NCBI RefSeq assembly: GCF_029958925.1
Contig: NZ_CP124619.1
Location: 1-49,673 of the forward strand
Length of the DNA stretch: 49,673 nucleotides
Source: Tropicibacter oceani
Lineage (GTDB): Bacteria; Pseudomonadota; Alphaproteobacteria; Rhodobacterales; Rhodobacteraceae
Direction: 5' to 3'
Both the position numbers and the translations under genes were made by a program. The notes under the pieces were generated by a model. The model saw only the letters and a program-made list of their open reading frames with translations. It was not told where the DNA came from and searched no databases. This document shows positions 33,995-43,738 of this stretch, piece by piece. Each line of letters opens with the position of its first letter. Within the stretch, counting starts at the first letter, position 1.

Positions 33995-35080
33995 ATGAAA
34001 AAAACCCTTTATATCCATGTGGGGCACTACAAGACGGGCACCACCGCGCTTCAGGTCTTTCTAAGCCAGAACGCCAAGAAGCTGCGCCGCCACGGGCTGG
34101 ATTATACCGAGGTGTTCCGCCATCACGGCAAACATTCCAAATTTGCCTTTTCTCTGTATCGCGCTGCGAAGGTGCAGACGCTGATGCATGGCTACAAAGA
34201 CCCTACGCCGCCAGAAAAGCTTTGGTCTGAGCTGTTCGAGGCGGTGCTGGCCAGCCCTGCCAAAACCGTGCTGATCAGTTCCGAAGAGTTCATGCGCCTG
34301 GGCGCGCATCCGGCCGCCGGCGCGCGGCTTGGGGATATCGTGTCGGGCGTGCGCGGCAAGATCGACATTCGCATCATTGCCTATCTGCGCAGCCCGGCGG
34401 CGCATCTGCGGTCCTGGTACAACCAGATGGTCAAGATGAGCGCGGCCACCACCGACTATAACACCGCCGTCTGCCAGGTGATGGAGCCGGTGCATTACGA
34501 CTATGCCCTGGCGCTGCGCCCCTGGATCGAGATTTTCGGCGCCGAGGCGGTGCTCTTGCGTCCCTATCAAGAAGACTTTCGGCGCGATGGCGGGTTGTTT
34601 CGCGATTTCCTGTCGCTGTTCGGGCTGGATTACGACAATCCGCCGGGGCGCCATGGCTGGGTGGTGCCGGAAAAGGACGTCAATCCGCGGCTGGACGACC
34701 GTCTGCTTGAACTGACCCGCGCCCTGCATCTGGCCGATGTTCCGGACGATCTGGCCCATTGGATCACCCATCGCGCCGGGGTGGTGTTGCAGCAGCAAGA
34801 CAAGGACCTCATCGCCGGGGCCCAGGGGTTCGACACGGTGGCCGAGCGGGTCAGACAGGGTCTGTCCCAGCTTGAAACGCTACCGGGCTGCGCCGTCGAC
34901 CTTGCCAGCTTTCAGCAGGACCTGCCCCGCCCCGAAGCCCCCTGGCGGGCCGATCTGGGCCTGGTCCTGGCGACGCTGCTGCGCGAACAGAACCTGCTGC
35001 GCGACCGGCTTCAGGAACGCTCGACCGAGCTGCGCACGCGCATCGCCGCGCTTGAGGCGCGCCTGGACAGGGATACCTGA
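33995..35080 (+). CDS. Sulfotransferase-like protein
   Basis: A 361-residue protein. The N-terminal LYIHVGHYKTGTTALQVFL is a PAPS-binding P-loop of the sulfotransferase type, and IIAYLRSPAAHLRSWYNQM fits the 3-prime-phosphate loop. The last 45 residues (LLREQNLLRDRLQERSTEL onward) look coiled-coil, which suggests oligomerisation. It lies 99 bases after the export ATPase and two bases before a GT4 gene, so it belongs to the glycan operon. The glycan target is unknown, and sulfation itself is inferred from the fold. Confidence 0.8.
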   Translation: MKKTLYIHVGHYKTGTTALQVFLSQNAKKLRRHGLDYTEVFRHHGKHSKFAFSLYRAAKVQTLMHGYKDPTPPEKLWSELFEAVLASPAKTVLISSEEFMRLGAHPAAGARLGDIVSGVRGKIDIRIIAYLRSPAAHLRSWYNQMVKMSAATTDYNTAVCQVMEPVHYDYALALRPWIEIFGAEAVLLRPYQEDFRRDGGLFRDFLSLFGLDYDNPPGRHGWVVPEKDVNPRLDDRLLELTRALHLADVPDDLAHWITHRAGVVLQQQDKDLIAGAQGFDTVAERVRQGLSQLETLPGCAVDLASFQQDLPRPEAPWRADLGLVLATLLREQNLLRDRLQERSTELRTRIAALEARLDRDT

Positions 35081-35082
35081 CG

Positions 35083-36573
35083 GTGCGCATCCTTTACTTC
35101 AACTGGGTCGACTACCTGGATGACGAGGCGCGCGGCGGCGGCGTGTCGGTCTATCAGCGCAACCTGATGGCCGCCCTGGCCGATATGCCGGGGGTCGAGG
35201 CCAGTTTCCTGTGCTCTGGCGTGTCCCATGATTTTCCCCGGGGCGGGGCCCCGCGTTGGGAACAGATCCGGCACGGGCCGGACCAGGACCGCGCCCGGCG
35301 TTTCGAGATCGTCAATTCGGCGGTCCTGGCGCCGGCGCATCACGGCTTTGGCAGCGCCGCCCAGCTGTCCGATCCGGCGACCGAGGCGGTCTTTGCCGAT
35401 TTCATCGAGCAGACCGGCCCCTATGACGTGATCCATTTCAACACGCTCGAAGGGCTGCCCGCCTCGGTGCTGGCGCTTTGTGCGCGCTGGCCGCAGATGC
35501 GGGTGATCCTGTCTTTGCATAATTACTATCCCTTCTGTCCGCAGGTGAACCTGTGGCACCAGGAACGCGAGACCTGCGGCGATTTCGACGAGGGGCGAAA
35601 ATGCGTGCATTGCCTGCCGCATGTGCACGACAGCCGCCATCTGCGCCTGTCCGGCGGGCTGGCGTATCGGCTGAAACTGGCGGGGCTGACGCCCGGCACA
35701 TGGACCTTTGACCAGGCCTATGGCTGGACGATGCGCATCGGTGGCCGCGCCGCGCGGCTTGTGGCACGGCTCAGGGGGGCGCGGCGGTCCCGTCGTGGCG
35801 GGCGCCCGGGGCAGTTGCGCGCCGTGGCGCCGCCCGATGGCGCGCCCTTTGCCGCCCGGCGCGCGCAGATCGTCGATCTGATCAACAGGCACTGTCATGC
35901 GGTGCTGGGGGTGTCCGATGCGGTCTGCCGTCTGGCGCAGGGTTTCGGTGTCACAGAGACGCTTTTGCACACCAGTTACATCGGCACGCGCGAGGCCTCG
36001 GCCTGGGCGCAGACCACGCCGCGCCGGTTTCCGATCGCCGAGGATGGCACCCTGCGGCTGGCCTATCTGGGGTACATGCGCCGCGACAAGGGGTTCTATT
36101 TCCTGCTGCATGCGCTGGAAACCATGCCGCCCGAGCTGGCCTCGCGGTTGCGTCTTGAGGTGGCGGCGCGGCGCAGCGACCGCGCCACCATGGACCGGCT
36201 GTCGGAACTGTCGTCAAAGCTGGCCGAACTGACCCATGCGGATGGCTATGCCCATGACGATCTGGACCGGCTGCTGGGGGCGGTGGACGTGGGGCTGGTG
36301 CCTGTGCTCTGGCATGACAACCTGCCACAAGTGGCCATCGAAATGCACGCCCGCCACATCCCGCTGCTGTGCGCCGACATGGGCGGCGCGCCGGAACTGG
36401 GCCGCTGCCCGGACATGACCTTTGCCCCCGGCGATATCGCCGGTTTCCACGACCGCATCGCCGCGCTTTTGAACGGCGAGGTCGATTTCGACGCCTATTG
36501 GCAGGGTGCCATGCCCCCGGTCGAGATGTCGGCGCATCTGGATGATCTGATGGCGCATTACAGGGCGCTTTAA
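35083..36573 (+). CDS. GT4-family glycosyltransferase
   Basis: A 496-residue GT-B glycosyltransferase starting at GTG two bases after the sulfotransferase-like gene. The N-terminal domain has GGGVSVYQRNLMAAL and VIHFNTLEGLP; HNYYPFCPQVNLW begins a cysteine cluster (FC, TC, KC and HC) that may bind a metal, seen in some GT4 relatives. The C-terminal domain has LAYLGYMRRDKGFYFLLHAL and EMHARHIPLLCADMGGAPEL, the nucleotide-sugar-binding region. A basic insert near residue 225 (RLRGARRSRRGGRPG) could lie on the membrane. Its stop overlaps that of the giant gene through TTAA at 36570-36573. Confidence 0.87.
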   Translation: MRILYFNWVDYLDDEARGGGVSVYQRNLMAALADMPGVEASFLCSGVSHDFPRGGAPRWEQIRHGPDQDRARRFEIVNSAVLAPAHHGFGSAAQLSDPATEAVFADFIEQTGPYDVIHFNTLEGLPASVLALCARWPQMRVILSLHNYYPFCPQVNLWHQERETCGDFDEGRKCVHCLPHVHDSRHLRLSGGLAYRLKLAGLTPGTWTFDQAYGWTMRIGGRAARLVARLRGARRSRRGGRPGQLRAVAPPDGAPFAARRAQIVDLINRHCHAVLGVSDAVCRLAQGFGVTETLLHTSYIGTREASAWAQTTPRRFPIAEDGTLRLAYLGYMRRDKGFYFLLHALETMPPELASRLRLEVAARRSDRATMDRLSELSSKLAELTHADGYAHDDLDRLLGAVDVGLVPVLWHDNLPQVAIEMHARHIPLLCADMGGAPELGRCPDMTFAPGDIAGFHDRIAALLNGEVDFDAYWQGAMPPVEMSAHLDDLMAHYRAL

Positions 36574-39500
36574 GACAGGCGCGCCTTTACGAAATCGCAG
36601 TCCCGCCAGGGCACCGAAAGATCATCCTCATGGATCACGCTGCGCCCCTCAGAGGCGAGGGCCAGGTATTTGCGGTACTCTTCGGCATCGTTGAAATGCT
36701 GGCGGCGGCTGACCTCGGTCCGGGCCTTTTCGCGAAAGGCGGCGTTGTACTTGAAATGGGCGAACAGCAATTCGCGGTCAGCCAGTTTCACGTCCCCGAC
36801 AAAGTGCAGCCCGTCGGACAGGCGCATGAAGGGATGATAGCGCAGCAGCGCCAGTTTCTGCGCCACGAACAGCGTGCCGCGCGATCCCGGGATCAGCCGG
36901 TGGCGCAGCGCCGATGTCCAGGTCGGGCGGTCTGAATAGGGGCCGCGCGCCGGGGTGTTGGTCAAAAACGGGATCGCATCGCAATACCCTGCCTCGGCAA
37001 AGGGATTGCCGCTGCTGAAATCGACCTGCTCCAACGGGCCCTTGGGGTACATGTCCAGCATGAAGATCCGCACTGCCTCGGCCCCGTCGAAATCGGAGGA
37101 TTTCAGCAGATCGGGCAAGGTTTGGGTCTGATTTTCCTGCCAGACCAGCAATTCGTCGGCATCGGCCACCAGCGACCATTTGCCGGGCCGGAAGGCGGCC
37201 ATCATCGCCTGCTGCCAGGCCACGCCGTAATGCGACAGCTTGTAATCGGTATCGACGGAAAACAGCGCCACGTCGGGCTGGTCCAGCAGGTATTCGCGCG
37301 TGCCATCGTCCGAGGCATTGTCGGCAATCAGAAAGCTGTCGACGCCCAGTTTGCGGTAGTGGCTCAGGAAATGCGGCAGCATGAACATTTCGTTGCGCAT
37401 CACGGCGACCACGGCGACCTCTGCCGCGCGGGCGCGATCCACCGTTTCGAGGGGCGACAGAAGTTCAAGCGCGTTGCTTTGATAGCCCAGTTTCGACGCC
37501 TGAAAGCTGGGCCAGATCTTTGGCGGGTACAGCCCGGGCTTGTCCAGCAGGTCCAGCGCCTTTTGCTGGTCCAGATGCGTATCAAGATGGATCAGTTGCA
37601 GCGGCGCGGTGGGGCCGGGGAAAAACGAATTGTGCCATGCGGCGACGGGGACCGCCTCGCCAAAGGTGCGGCGGCGGATCGAGACGCGGTAATCCTCGTC
37701 CATCACGTGGATGCCGCGCAGCGCCAGCAGATCGCCCAGCATCTTGTCCTCCATGAAGGACAACTGGATCAGCCGCTGGCCTTCGGGGCTGCGGGCGGCC
37801 TCCAGCGCGGCGGCCATGGCGCGGCGGCTAAGCGCATAGCCCGACCCGCCATCGGCGTAGAACGACGGTTCGGGCGAGCGGTCGAGTTCGTACCGCCCAC
37901 GGGCCGAGGCCGATTTTGCCTGATGCCAGGCGCGGTCCATCTGGCCGACGCCGCGGGTCAGCTTGCGGCCGTAATAGTCGAATTTCTTGTAGGACAGCCC
38001 CTGAAAGAACAGCGGCGCATTGAGAAAACAATCGTCGTCGATCTTGAGCATATGGCCAAAGCCGGTGTTGCGATGCACCCAGTCGATCGCGGCCAGGGTT
38101 TTCTGCGGCAGCCCTTCGTAATCGTCGGGGGCGTCAAGGTGCACGATATGCCCGTCGCGCTGGCCGTCGCCGTCGCCCACGACGACGACATGGGGAATAT
38201 CCAAGGCCTCCAGCAGGCTGAGCCAGCCGGCCTGAAGCGCGGGAATGCGCGTGTCCAGATAGGGCCGGCAGGAAAACACCACGACCAGCGTGTCATAAAG
38301 CGCCGAGCCTTCGGGCTGCGGGCCCGGGTCCGGCTGGGGCAGGCCAAAGAGGTCGGCCAGCGCGCTGTCGTCAGGGCCAAGCCGCGCCAGTGGGCCCAGC
38401 AGGGCAGGGGCGCGGCACAGGGCCTGCCGGTCGTCGCTGGACAGTGCGCTGTGGCGGGCGGTCAGCCAGTCGCCGATCCGCGCAACCGAGGCATCGTCCC
38501 CGGCCCGGCGCAGATGTGGGACCAGACAAAGCGCAAGGCCGATCCCAAGGAACTGCGACCGTGGCCCGGCAAGACGCGCCAGATCGGTCAAAACAGTCTC
38601 TAACCAGGCGGGATCGGCGGGGGCAGGGGGCTGGGACAGGCATTGACTGATGGCCAGCGCCGCGCGGGTTTGCAGCGCGCCATAGGGGGCCTGGGGGACC
38701 GGTTTGTAAAGCTCGGGCAGGCTTTGCGCGACAAGGTCCGACACATCGGGGTCTGCCGGGGCGCTGCCGGGGCAGGCCATGTGGCGCAGCGCGGCCAGGC
38801 CGGGGGTCTTGCTGCCCTGGACAAGGGCGCTGAGGGTCGGCGCATCGCCGGTTGTTTGGGGCAGGCCCGCAGGCCCCAGCAGATCGACCCGCAGACGCGC
38901 GGCATCGGTGCAGCCCGCCGTTTCGAAAAAGCCCAGGGCGCGGTCGATCTGCGCCGGGTCCGTGCCTGCGGTGATCTTGGCGAACAGCGCCTGTCCGGTG
39001 CGGATTTGCGGCGGCAGCGGGTGATCGGCAGGGCAGCGTTCGGCCAGTGCCTGCCAGAACAGCCGCGACAGCCCATAGCTGCGCAGGCAAAAGGCGGTGA
39101 CCTGCTGACCCAGGAAATCGTCGCGGCCAAGATCCAGCAGCAGGGTGACGGCGGCGCGGGTCAGTTCAAGGCAATGGCTGCGATCCCAGTAGGAGTGGCT
39201 GCGCGCGGTGACAAACTCCATGTAGGCGGTCAGCAACGCCTCGCGGGCGGGTTCGGGGATGGTGGCATCGGTGGCGGCGCGGCGGGCGGTCCAGGCGATG
39301 GGCGGGGTCAGCACCCAGCCGGGGCCGGGGGCGGCAAGGGTTTTCAGAACGGCGGCGGCGGTGTCATGGCGGCCTGCCTTGACCAGATAGGGCAACAGGG
39401 CGGACTGGCTCCAGACATCGTCGGGCAGATCCATGTCGGGCAGGCCCGCGCCGCGTGCCAGCTCGAACAGCCCGTCGAAATCGCCGCCTTCGCGGCAAAA

Positions 39501-42500
39501 GACATCCGTCAGCGCCAGGTACAGCCCGCGTTGCGGCGCGGGCGGCAGGGTCAATTCGCGCACCACCTCCAACGGATCGGGCGCGGGGTCGGTTTGCTGG
39601 CTTTGGGCAAGGCGCGCCAGCGCGGCGTCGATGCGTGCGGCGTCGGTGACTTCGGGGGGCGGGGCGACAGCGGCGGGCCGTGTTTCGGCGGTATCGGGCG
39701 CGATGTAATCGCCCAGCCCATAGTGGTCGGCCAGGTCTTGCAGACCGCCAAGGGTGTCGGTGGACAAGAAGGGGTGCAATTGCCCGTGGCGCAGGTGGTC
39801 AAGCAGATGCAGGACCAGCGCGCTGTCGGCGGGGCCGGGGGGCGTGGCCATCAGGGTCGTGATGCGCGCCGCCATCTCCTGGCGGGTGATCGAAAACACC
39901 GTCTTGCCACTGCCATCTGTCAGCGCCAGCGGCTGGTCGGTCTCAAGCCCGCGCCACAGCCGCCCCGGAAGATCGGCCAGAACGCCGTTGCCGGACAGGT
40001 CCGGTGCGGGCAAAAGCGGCACTGTTTCACCGCAATGGGCCGCGATCAGGCCCTGACCGGCGGCGGCGCTGACGCTGCGCAATTGCAGCCTTGGGTCCAG
40101 GGCCAGCGGCGCCTTGGGGCGTTCGGGCATCAGGTCCAGCACCCGCACCCCGCCCTGAAGCGCCAGCCATCGGATATCCTCCAGCCCCTTCAGCCCGGCG
40201 CGGTTCAACGGGGTTCGCCGGCCCAGGCGCAGCACCTGGTCACCGTCGATCCAGACGGTGACATGCGGTGGAGTGATGGCGACCACCACCTGTGCGCCGG
40301 TAACGGGCAGCGCGCGGGCAAAGCGGCGTTCGGCCCGCCAGGCGCCATCGGCACGGCTGTCATTGGCGACGACCAGGCCTTCGGTCTGGCGCAGCGACAG
40401 GTGGAACGGCACCCGCACGCCATCGGCGGCGACAAAGGACAGGTTGGCAAAGGGATCGCCGTGGAACTCTGCCCGAAAGCGGAACAGGCCCTGGCCGTGC
40501 AAGGGGAAGGCATACATCAGGTGGTCTCCGACCGGGCCCGCTTTGGTCTGGCCGGGGGTATCGACGCTTGTGTGCGTGGATGCAAGCCCGGTGGCATGGG
40601 GCAGCAGGGGCGCGCCGCGTGCAAAGCTGGCGGGGTTCATCAGGCGGGCAAGCCTGGGGCCAAAAGCAGGGTCGAATCCAGCCGGATAGCGGTTTGGCCC
40701 GCTGAACCCCCGGCGCAGGCTGCCCCAGGCAAGCCCGCCCAGCAGCAGCGCCTTGGCGGGGCGGGCGGGGGGCATGCCCAGGGTCACCTGATCGCGCAGC
40801 GCGCGGGCGAACAGCCGACGCTGCCAGCCGCGGGGCAGGCGTTGCGCCAGGTCATCGGGCAGGGCGCGGACCAGCGCATCATGGCCGCGCCCCAGCGCGC
40901 CGGCGCTGCGCGGGGTCTGGCGCGCCCTTGCGCCGGTTTGTGACAGGTCCACCGCCACCCCCGGCCAGCCGACATAGGCGCAGGGGCCCATCAGCGGCGC
41001 GGCAAGGCACAGCGCCCAATGCGGGCGCGGGCCATCGGTAAAGCCGGGCAGCCCGGTCAGCGCCTCGCGGCGAAAGATCCGGGTGGACAGCTCGGGCGAC
41101 AGGCCCAGGGCGGCGGTTGGCGACAGGCTCAGCAGCCCGGTGGCGGGGGTGCCGCCGGGCAGGGGGCGCATGTCGTCAAAACCGTTGTGGGGCAGGGCGT
41201 CCGGCCCGGTGCCTTGCCAGAACTGCGAAATCCCGCTGTCGGCGCCGGTGCGCAGCATGACCTCGACCCAGTCCTGCAGTGCCATCGGGCGCAGCAGATC
41301 GCCGGGGCGCAGACAGACAAGGTACTGCCCCCGCGCCGCCAGCGCGCCGGCGCGCCAATCGGCGCCAAGCCCCTTGCCGGTGGCCTGAATGACCCGCGTT
41401 CCAGGATGCCCTTGGGCGATGTCCTGTGCCGCGTCTGCCGCGCTGATCAGCAGCACCTCGCGGCCCGGCCCGCTTTGATCGGCCAGGCTGGCCAGGGTGC
41501 CCTGCAGCGCCTGCGGTTGCTGCCCGTCCCAGGGAACAAGGATGCTGAGCGGCAGGATGCCGGCCATCTCAAGCGCCCAGGCGCGGGCGATCCCGCGATC
41601 CCAGTCAGGGGTGTATTTCAGACCCTGTTCCTGCAGGAAATCGGCCGAGGCCCTGGCAAAGCGGGCCCGCCGCTCCGGATCCTTCAGCGCGCCGGAGCGT
41701 TCGAACAGCAGCCGCGTGGCGATCCGTTCAAAGGCCTGATCCGCGCCGCCCTGAGGACCGGCCGCCATGATGGCGCGCATGTCCTGGAGCACGTCCAGCT
41801 GTTCGAATACCCGGTCGTCATCGCTGGTGGTGATCTGCCCGGCGCGGCCGCGGGTTTGCAGGTACAGAGGCTGGGGCAGGTGCAGCAGGTGATCGGTGCG
41901 CGCGGCGGCGCGGTAGAAAAACCCGTGATCCTCGAACCAGGTGCCTTCGTCAAAGCGCAGCCCCTCGATCAGGCTGCGCCGATACAGCTTGTTCCAGGCC
42001 GAGGGAAAGTGCCGGATCACGTCGCTCCAGTCGCGCAGGGCATAGCGCCGGGGCACCGGATGGGCGCCGATCTCGGGGGCGTCGTGAATGGCGGAATGCA
42101 CATGGCTGGGACCATCGGCAAAGCACGAGCGCACCGCGCAGGCCACCCAATCGGCGCCGCTGTCGTCCAGCGCCTGCCACAGCTGCATCAGGTAATCGGG
42201 CGTCACCCGGTCGTCGCTGTCGACAAAGGCGATGAATTGCCCGCCTGCCCGGTCCAGCCCGGTGTTGCGCGCCCCGGACAGCCCGCGATTGTCCTGGGTG
42301 ATCAGCACAAAGCGCGGATCTTCGCCGATTGCCGCGCGCGCCCGCGCGGCGCTGGCATCGCGCGATCCGTCGTCGATGACCAGCACTTCGAAATCCTGCA
42401 GCGTCTGCGCGCGCAGGCTGGCGATACAGGCGCCGACATGGTCCTGCACGTCGAAAACCGGGACGATCACGGTGATCAGCGGGGGCTGCGTGCCGGGGGA

Positions 42501-42518
42501 GGGCGGGGTATGCATCAT
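36570..42518 (-). CDS. Giant multi-module glycosyltransferase
   Basis: A protein of about 1982 residues. Residues 1-300 form a classical GT2 domain (ITVIVPVFDVQDHV, VLVIDDGSRDAS, AFVDSDDRVTPDYL). A second GT2-like domain from about 320 (LPLSILVPWDG) lacks a clear DxD and looks degenerate. A beta-sandwich-like region lies near 660-760, followed by a helical Ala/Pro-rich part. From about 1406 a GT31/fringe-like domain has VVVFSCRPYLDTR, MLKIDDDCFLNAP and ADGGSGYALSRRA. The last 285 residues match the GT92/GT2_4 type (VVAVMRNEMFMLPHFLSHY, ADADELLV). The ATG at 42518 or 42515 is supported by AGAGG. It probably makes much of the repeat unit in one chain. Confidence 0.85.
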   Translation of the reverse strand: MMHTPPSPGTQPPLITVIVPVFDVQDHVGACIASLRAQTLQDFEVLVIDDGSRDASAARARAAIGEDPRFVLITQDNRGLSGARNTGLDRAGGQFIAFVDSDDRVTPDYLMQLWQALDDSGADWVACAVRSCFADGPSHVHSAIHDAPEIGAHPVPRRYALRDWSDVIRHFPSAWNKLYRRSLIEGLRFDEGTWFEDHGFFYRAAARTDHLLHLPQPLYLQTRGRAGQITTSDDDRVFEQLDVLQDMRAIMAAGPQGGADQAFERIATRLLFERSGALKDPERRARFARASADFLQEQGLKYTPDWDRGIARAWALEMAGILPLSILVPWDGQQPQALQGTLASLADQSGPGREVLLISAADAAQDIAQGHPGTRVIQATGKGLGADWRAGALAARGQYLVCLRPGDLLRPMALQDWVEVMLRTGADSGISQFWQGTGPDALPHNGFDDMRPLPGGTPATGLLSLSPTAALGLSPELSTRIFRREALTGLPGFTDGPRPHWALCLAAPLMGPCAYVGWPGVAVDLSQTGARARQTPRSAGALGRGHDALVRALPDDLAQRLPRGWQRRLFARALRDQVTLGMPPARPAKALLLGGLAWGSLRRGFSGPNRYPAGFDPAFGPRLARLMNPASFARGAPLLPHATGLASTHTSVDTPGQTKAGPVGDHLMYAFPLHGQGLFRFRAEFHGDPFANLSFVAADGVRVPFHLSLRQTEGLVVANDSRADGAWRAERRFARALPVTGAQVVVAITPPHVTVWIDGDQVLRLGRRTPLNRAGLKGLEDIRWLALQGGVRVLDLMPERPKAPLALDPRLQLRSVSAAAGQGLIAAHCGETVPLLPAPDLSGNGVLADLPGRLWRGLETDQPLALTDGSGKTVFSITRQEMAARITTLMATPPGPADSALVLHLLDHLRHGQLHPFLSTDTLGGLQDLADHYGLGDYIAPDTAETRPAAVAPPPEVTDAARIDAALARLAQSQQTDPAPDPLEVVRELTLPPAPQRGLYLALTDVFCREGGDFDGLFELARGAGLPDMDLPDDVWSQSALLPYLVKAGRHDTAAAVLKTLAAPGPGWVLTPPIAWTARRAATDATIPEPAREALLTAYMEFVTARSHSYWDRSHCLELTRAAVTLLLDLGRDDFLGQQVTAFCLRSYGLSRLFWQALAERCPADHPLPPQIRTGQALFAKITAGTDPAQIDRALGFFETAGCTDAARLRVDLLGPAGLPQTTGDAPTLSALVQGSKTPGLAALRHMACPGSAPADPDVSDLVAQSLPELYKPVPQAPYGALQTRAALAISQCLSQPPAPADPAWLETVLTDLARLAGPRSQFLGIGLALCLVPHLRRAGDDASVARIGDWLTARHSALSSDDRQALCRAPALLGPLARLGPDDSALADLFGLPQPDPGPQPEGSALYDTLVVVFSCRPYLDTRIPALQAGWLSLLEALDIPHVVVVGDGDGQRDGHIVHLDAPDDYEGLPQKTLAAIDWVHRNTGFGHMLKIDDDCFLNAPLFFQGLSYKKFDYYGRKLTRGVGQMDRAWHQAKSASARGRYELDRSPEPSFYADGGSGYALSRRAMAAALEAARSPEGQRLIQLSFMEDKMLGDLLALRGIHVMDEDYRVSIRRRTFGEAVPVAAWHNSFFPGPTAPLQLIHLDTHLDQQKALDLLDKPGLYPPKIWPSFQASKLGYQSNALELLSPLETVDRARAAEVAVVAVMRNEMFMLPHFLSHYRKLGVDSFLIADNASDDGTREYLLDQPDVALFSVDTDYKLSHYGVAWQQAMMAAFRPGKWSLVADADELLVWQENQTQTLPDLLKSSDFDGAEAVRIFMLDMYPKGPLEQVDFSSGNPFAEAGYCDAIPFLTNTPARGPYSDRPTWTSALRHRLIPGSRGTLFVAQKLALLRYHPFMRLSDGLHFVGDVKLADRELLFAHFKYNAAFREKARTEVSRRQHFNDAEEYRKYLALASEGRSVIHEDDLSVPWRDCDFVKARLS

Positions 42519-42646
42519 GGCCTCTGTTGTTCCGTATCGCCGGCCCAAGGTAAAGGGCATCCCCGGACCGGGCGCGGCTCTCTTGCTCCGCTATGGCCTA
42601 GGTGCTACCCAGCCGCCCTATCGGCGAGCGGTTCAAGGGGTACGAG

Positions 42647-43414
42647 GTGAGCTTTCCCTACATTATCTGGACGATGCAGCGGACCGGGGGAACAACCCTT
42701 GCAAGCCTGCTGGCGGTGCTGTCCGAACATCCCGGCGTCCAGCACGAGGCTTTCAACGAAGAGCGGGTCTTTGGCCATGTGGTCGGCCACTGGGAAGACC
42801 CCGAGCGGATGCGCCAGGCCATGCAGGCGGTGCTGGAGCCGCGCCCGGTGATCAAGCATTGCCATGAATTGCTGCCGCCGGTGCTGAACATCGCCCTGCT
42901 GGAAATTTCGACCGCGCTTGGCTATCGCCATATCATCCTGGAACGGCGCGCCGAGGTGGACCGCATCCTGTCGCTGGAACTGGCCAAGATCACCGGCGCC
43001 TGGGGCAGCGATCAGGCGCGGCGCATCTATCGCCAGATCGAAGAGGGCGTTCTGCCGATCGAGCCGATCAACATTCCGCGCGCCCTGGCCCACATGCGCG
43101 AATGCGCCGCGCGCCGCATCGGGCTGGACACCCTGTTCGAAAGCCAGGGGCTGAGCCCCTACAGGGTGTGTTTCGAGGATATCTATACCGATCCGGTTTC
43201 GGGGCGGGCGCTGGTCGACGATCTGCTGGCCTTTCTGGACATCGACCCCGGCGCCCATCCCCAGTACGAAGGCCTGGTGACCGAGGCGCTGGTGCAAAAG
43301 GGCCAGAATTCGACCCAGGTGGCCGAAGCGGTCCCGAATTTCGACGAAGCCCGCGCTCAGTTGACCGAGGCATATAATGCCCTGATTGAAAGCCCGCCCA
43401 AGCCAATCCCGTAA
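42647..43414 (+). CDS. Sulfotransferase-like protein
   Basis: A 255-residue protein. YIIWTMQRTGGTTLASLLAV just after the start fits the PAPS P-loop, with Gly-Gly-Thr-Thr as core. HIILERRAEVDRILSLELAK may carry the 3-prime-phosphate contacts. The GTG at 42647 is chosen because AAGGGG lies six bases upstream and the P-loop is then N-terminal, as in relatives; the longer frame from 42602 adds nothing recognisable. It is divergent from the giant glycosyltransferase. A 324-base gap follows. Confidence 0.75.
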   Translation: MSFPYIIWTMQRTGGTTLASLLAVLSEHPGVQHEAFNEERVFGHVVGHWEDPERMRQAMQAVLEPRPVIKHCHELLPPVLNIALLEISTALGYRHIILERRAEVDRILSLELAKITGAWGSDQARRIYRQIEEGVLPIEPINIPRALAHMRECAARRIGLDTLFESQGLSPYRVCFEDIYTDPVSGRALVDDLLAFLDIDPGAHPQYEGLVTEALVQKGQNSTQVAEAVPNFDEARAQLTEAYNALIESPPKPIP

Positions 43415-43738
43415 GGGTTGAGTCACGCAGGCTTCAGGGCCGCTTTCTTTACATAATGTTCATTATGGGATGCGTCGGGCGGCGCAGAAAACCCGTGAAA
43501 TCATGGCCGGTTTGGGCAGAATTCATTAGGTGCATACGGGAGGTTGTATTAACCTGTTTCAATTGACCTAGCGTAAAACCTTCGGGCGCGCGCATGGGGG
43601 GTATTGAAGGGGCGTTCTGGCGCCGATGTTTGTCGAGTGCGATTTTTCCCTGAACAAACAGCGGTCCGGACACCAAGGGGCCTTGCACGGAAGTGACGGC
43701 CCCGGGGAGGTCCCGTCAGATTGAAAAAGGAGATTTCC
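43415..43738 (+). promoter_or_regulatory. Regulatory gap ahead of the exported trio
   Basis: No gene is seen in this 324-base stretch. It is less GC-rich than its surroundings and holds two small inverted repeats: CATAAT/ATTATG at 43452-43467 and AGGTT/AACCT at 43541-43555. TTGACC at 43563-43568 could be a -35 element, but no -10 is convincing. AAAAGGAG precedes the next start codon. Confidence 0.4.

Noticed and set aside
40021-40040. TGTTTC-type third parS site inside the giant gene
   Set aside because: Only one arm is present; the second half is not palindromic.
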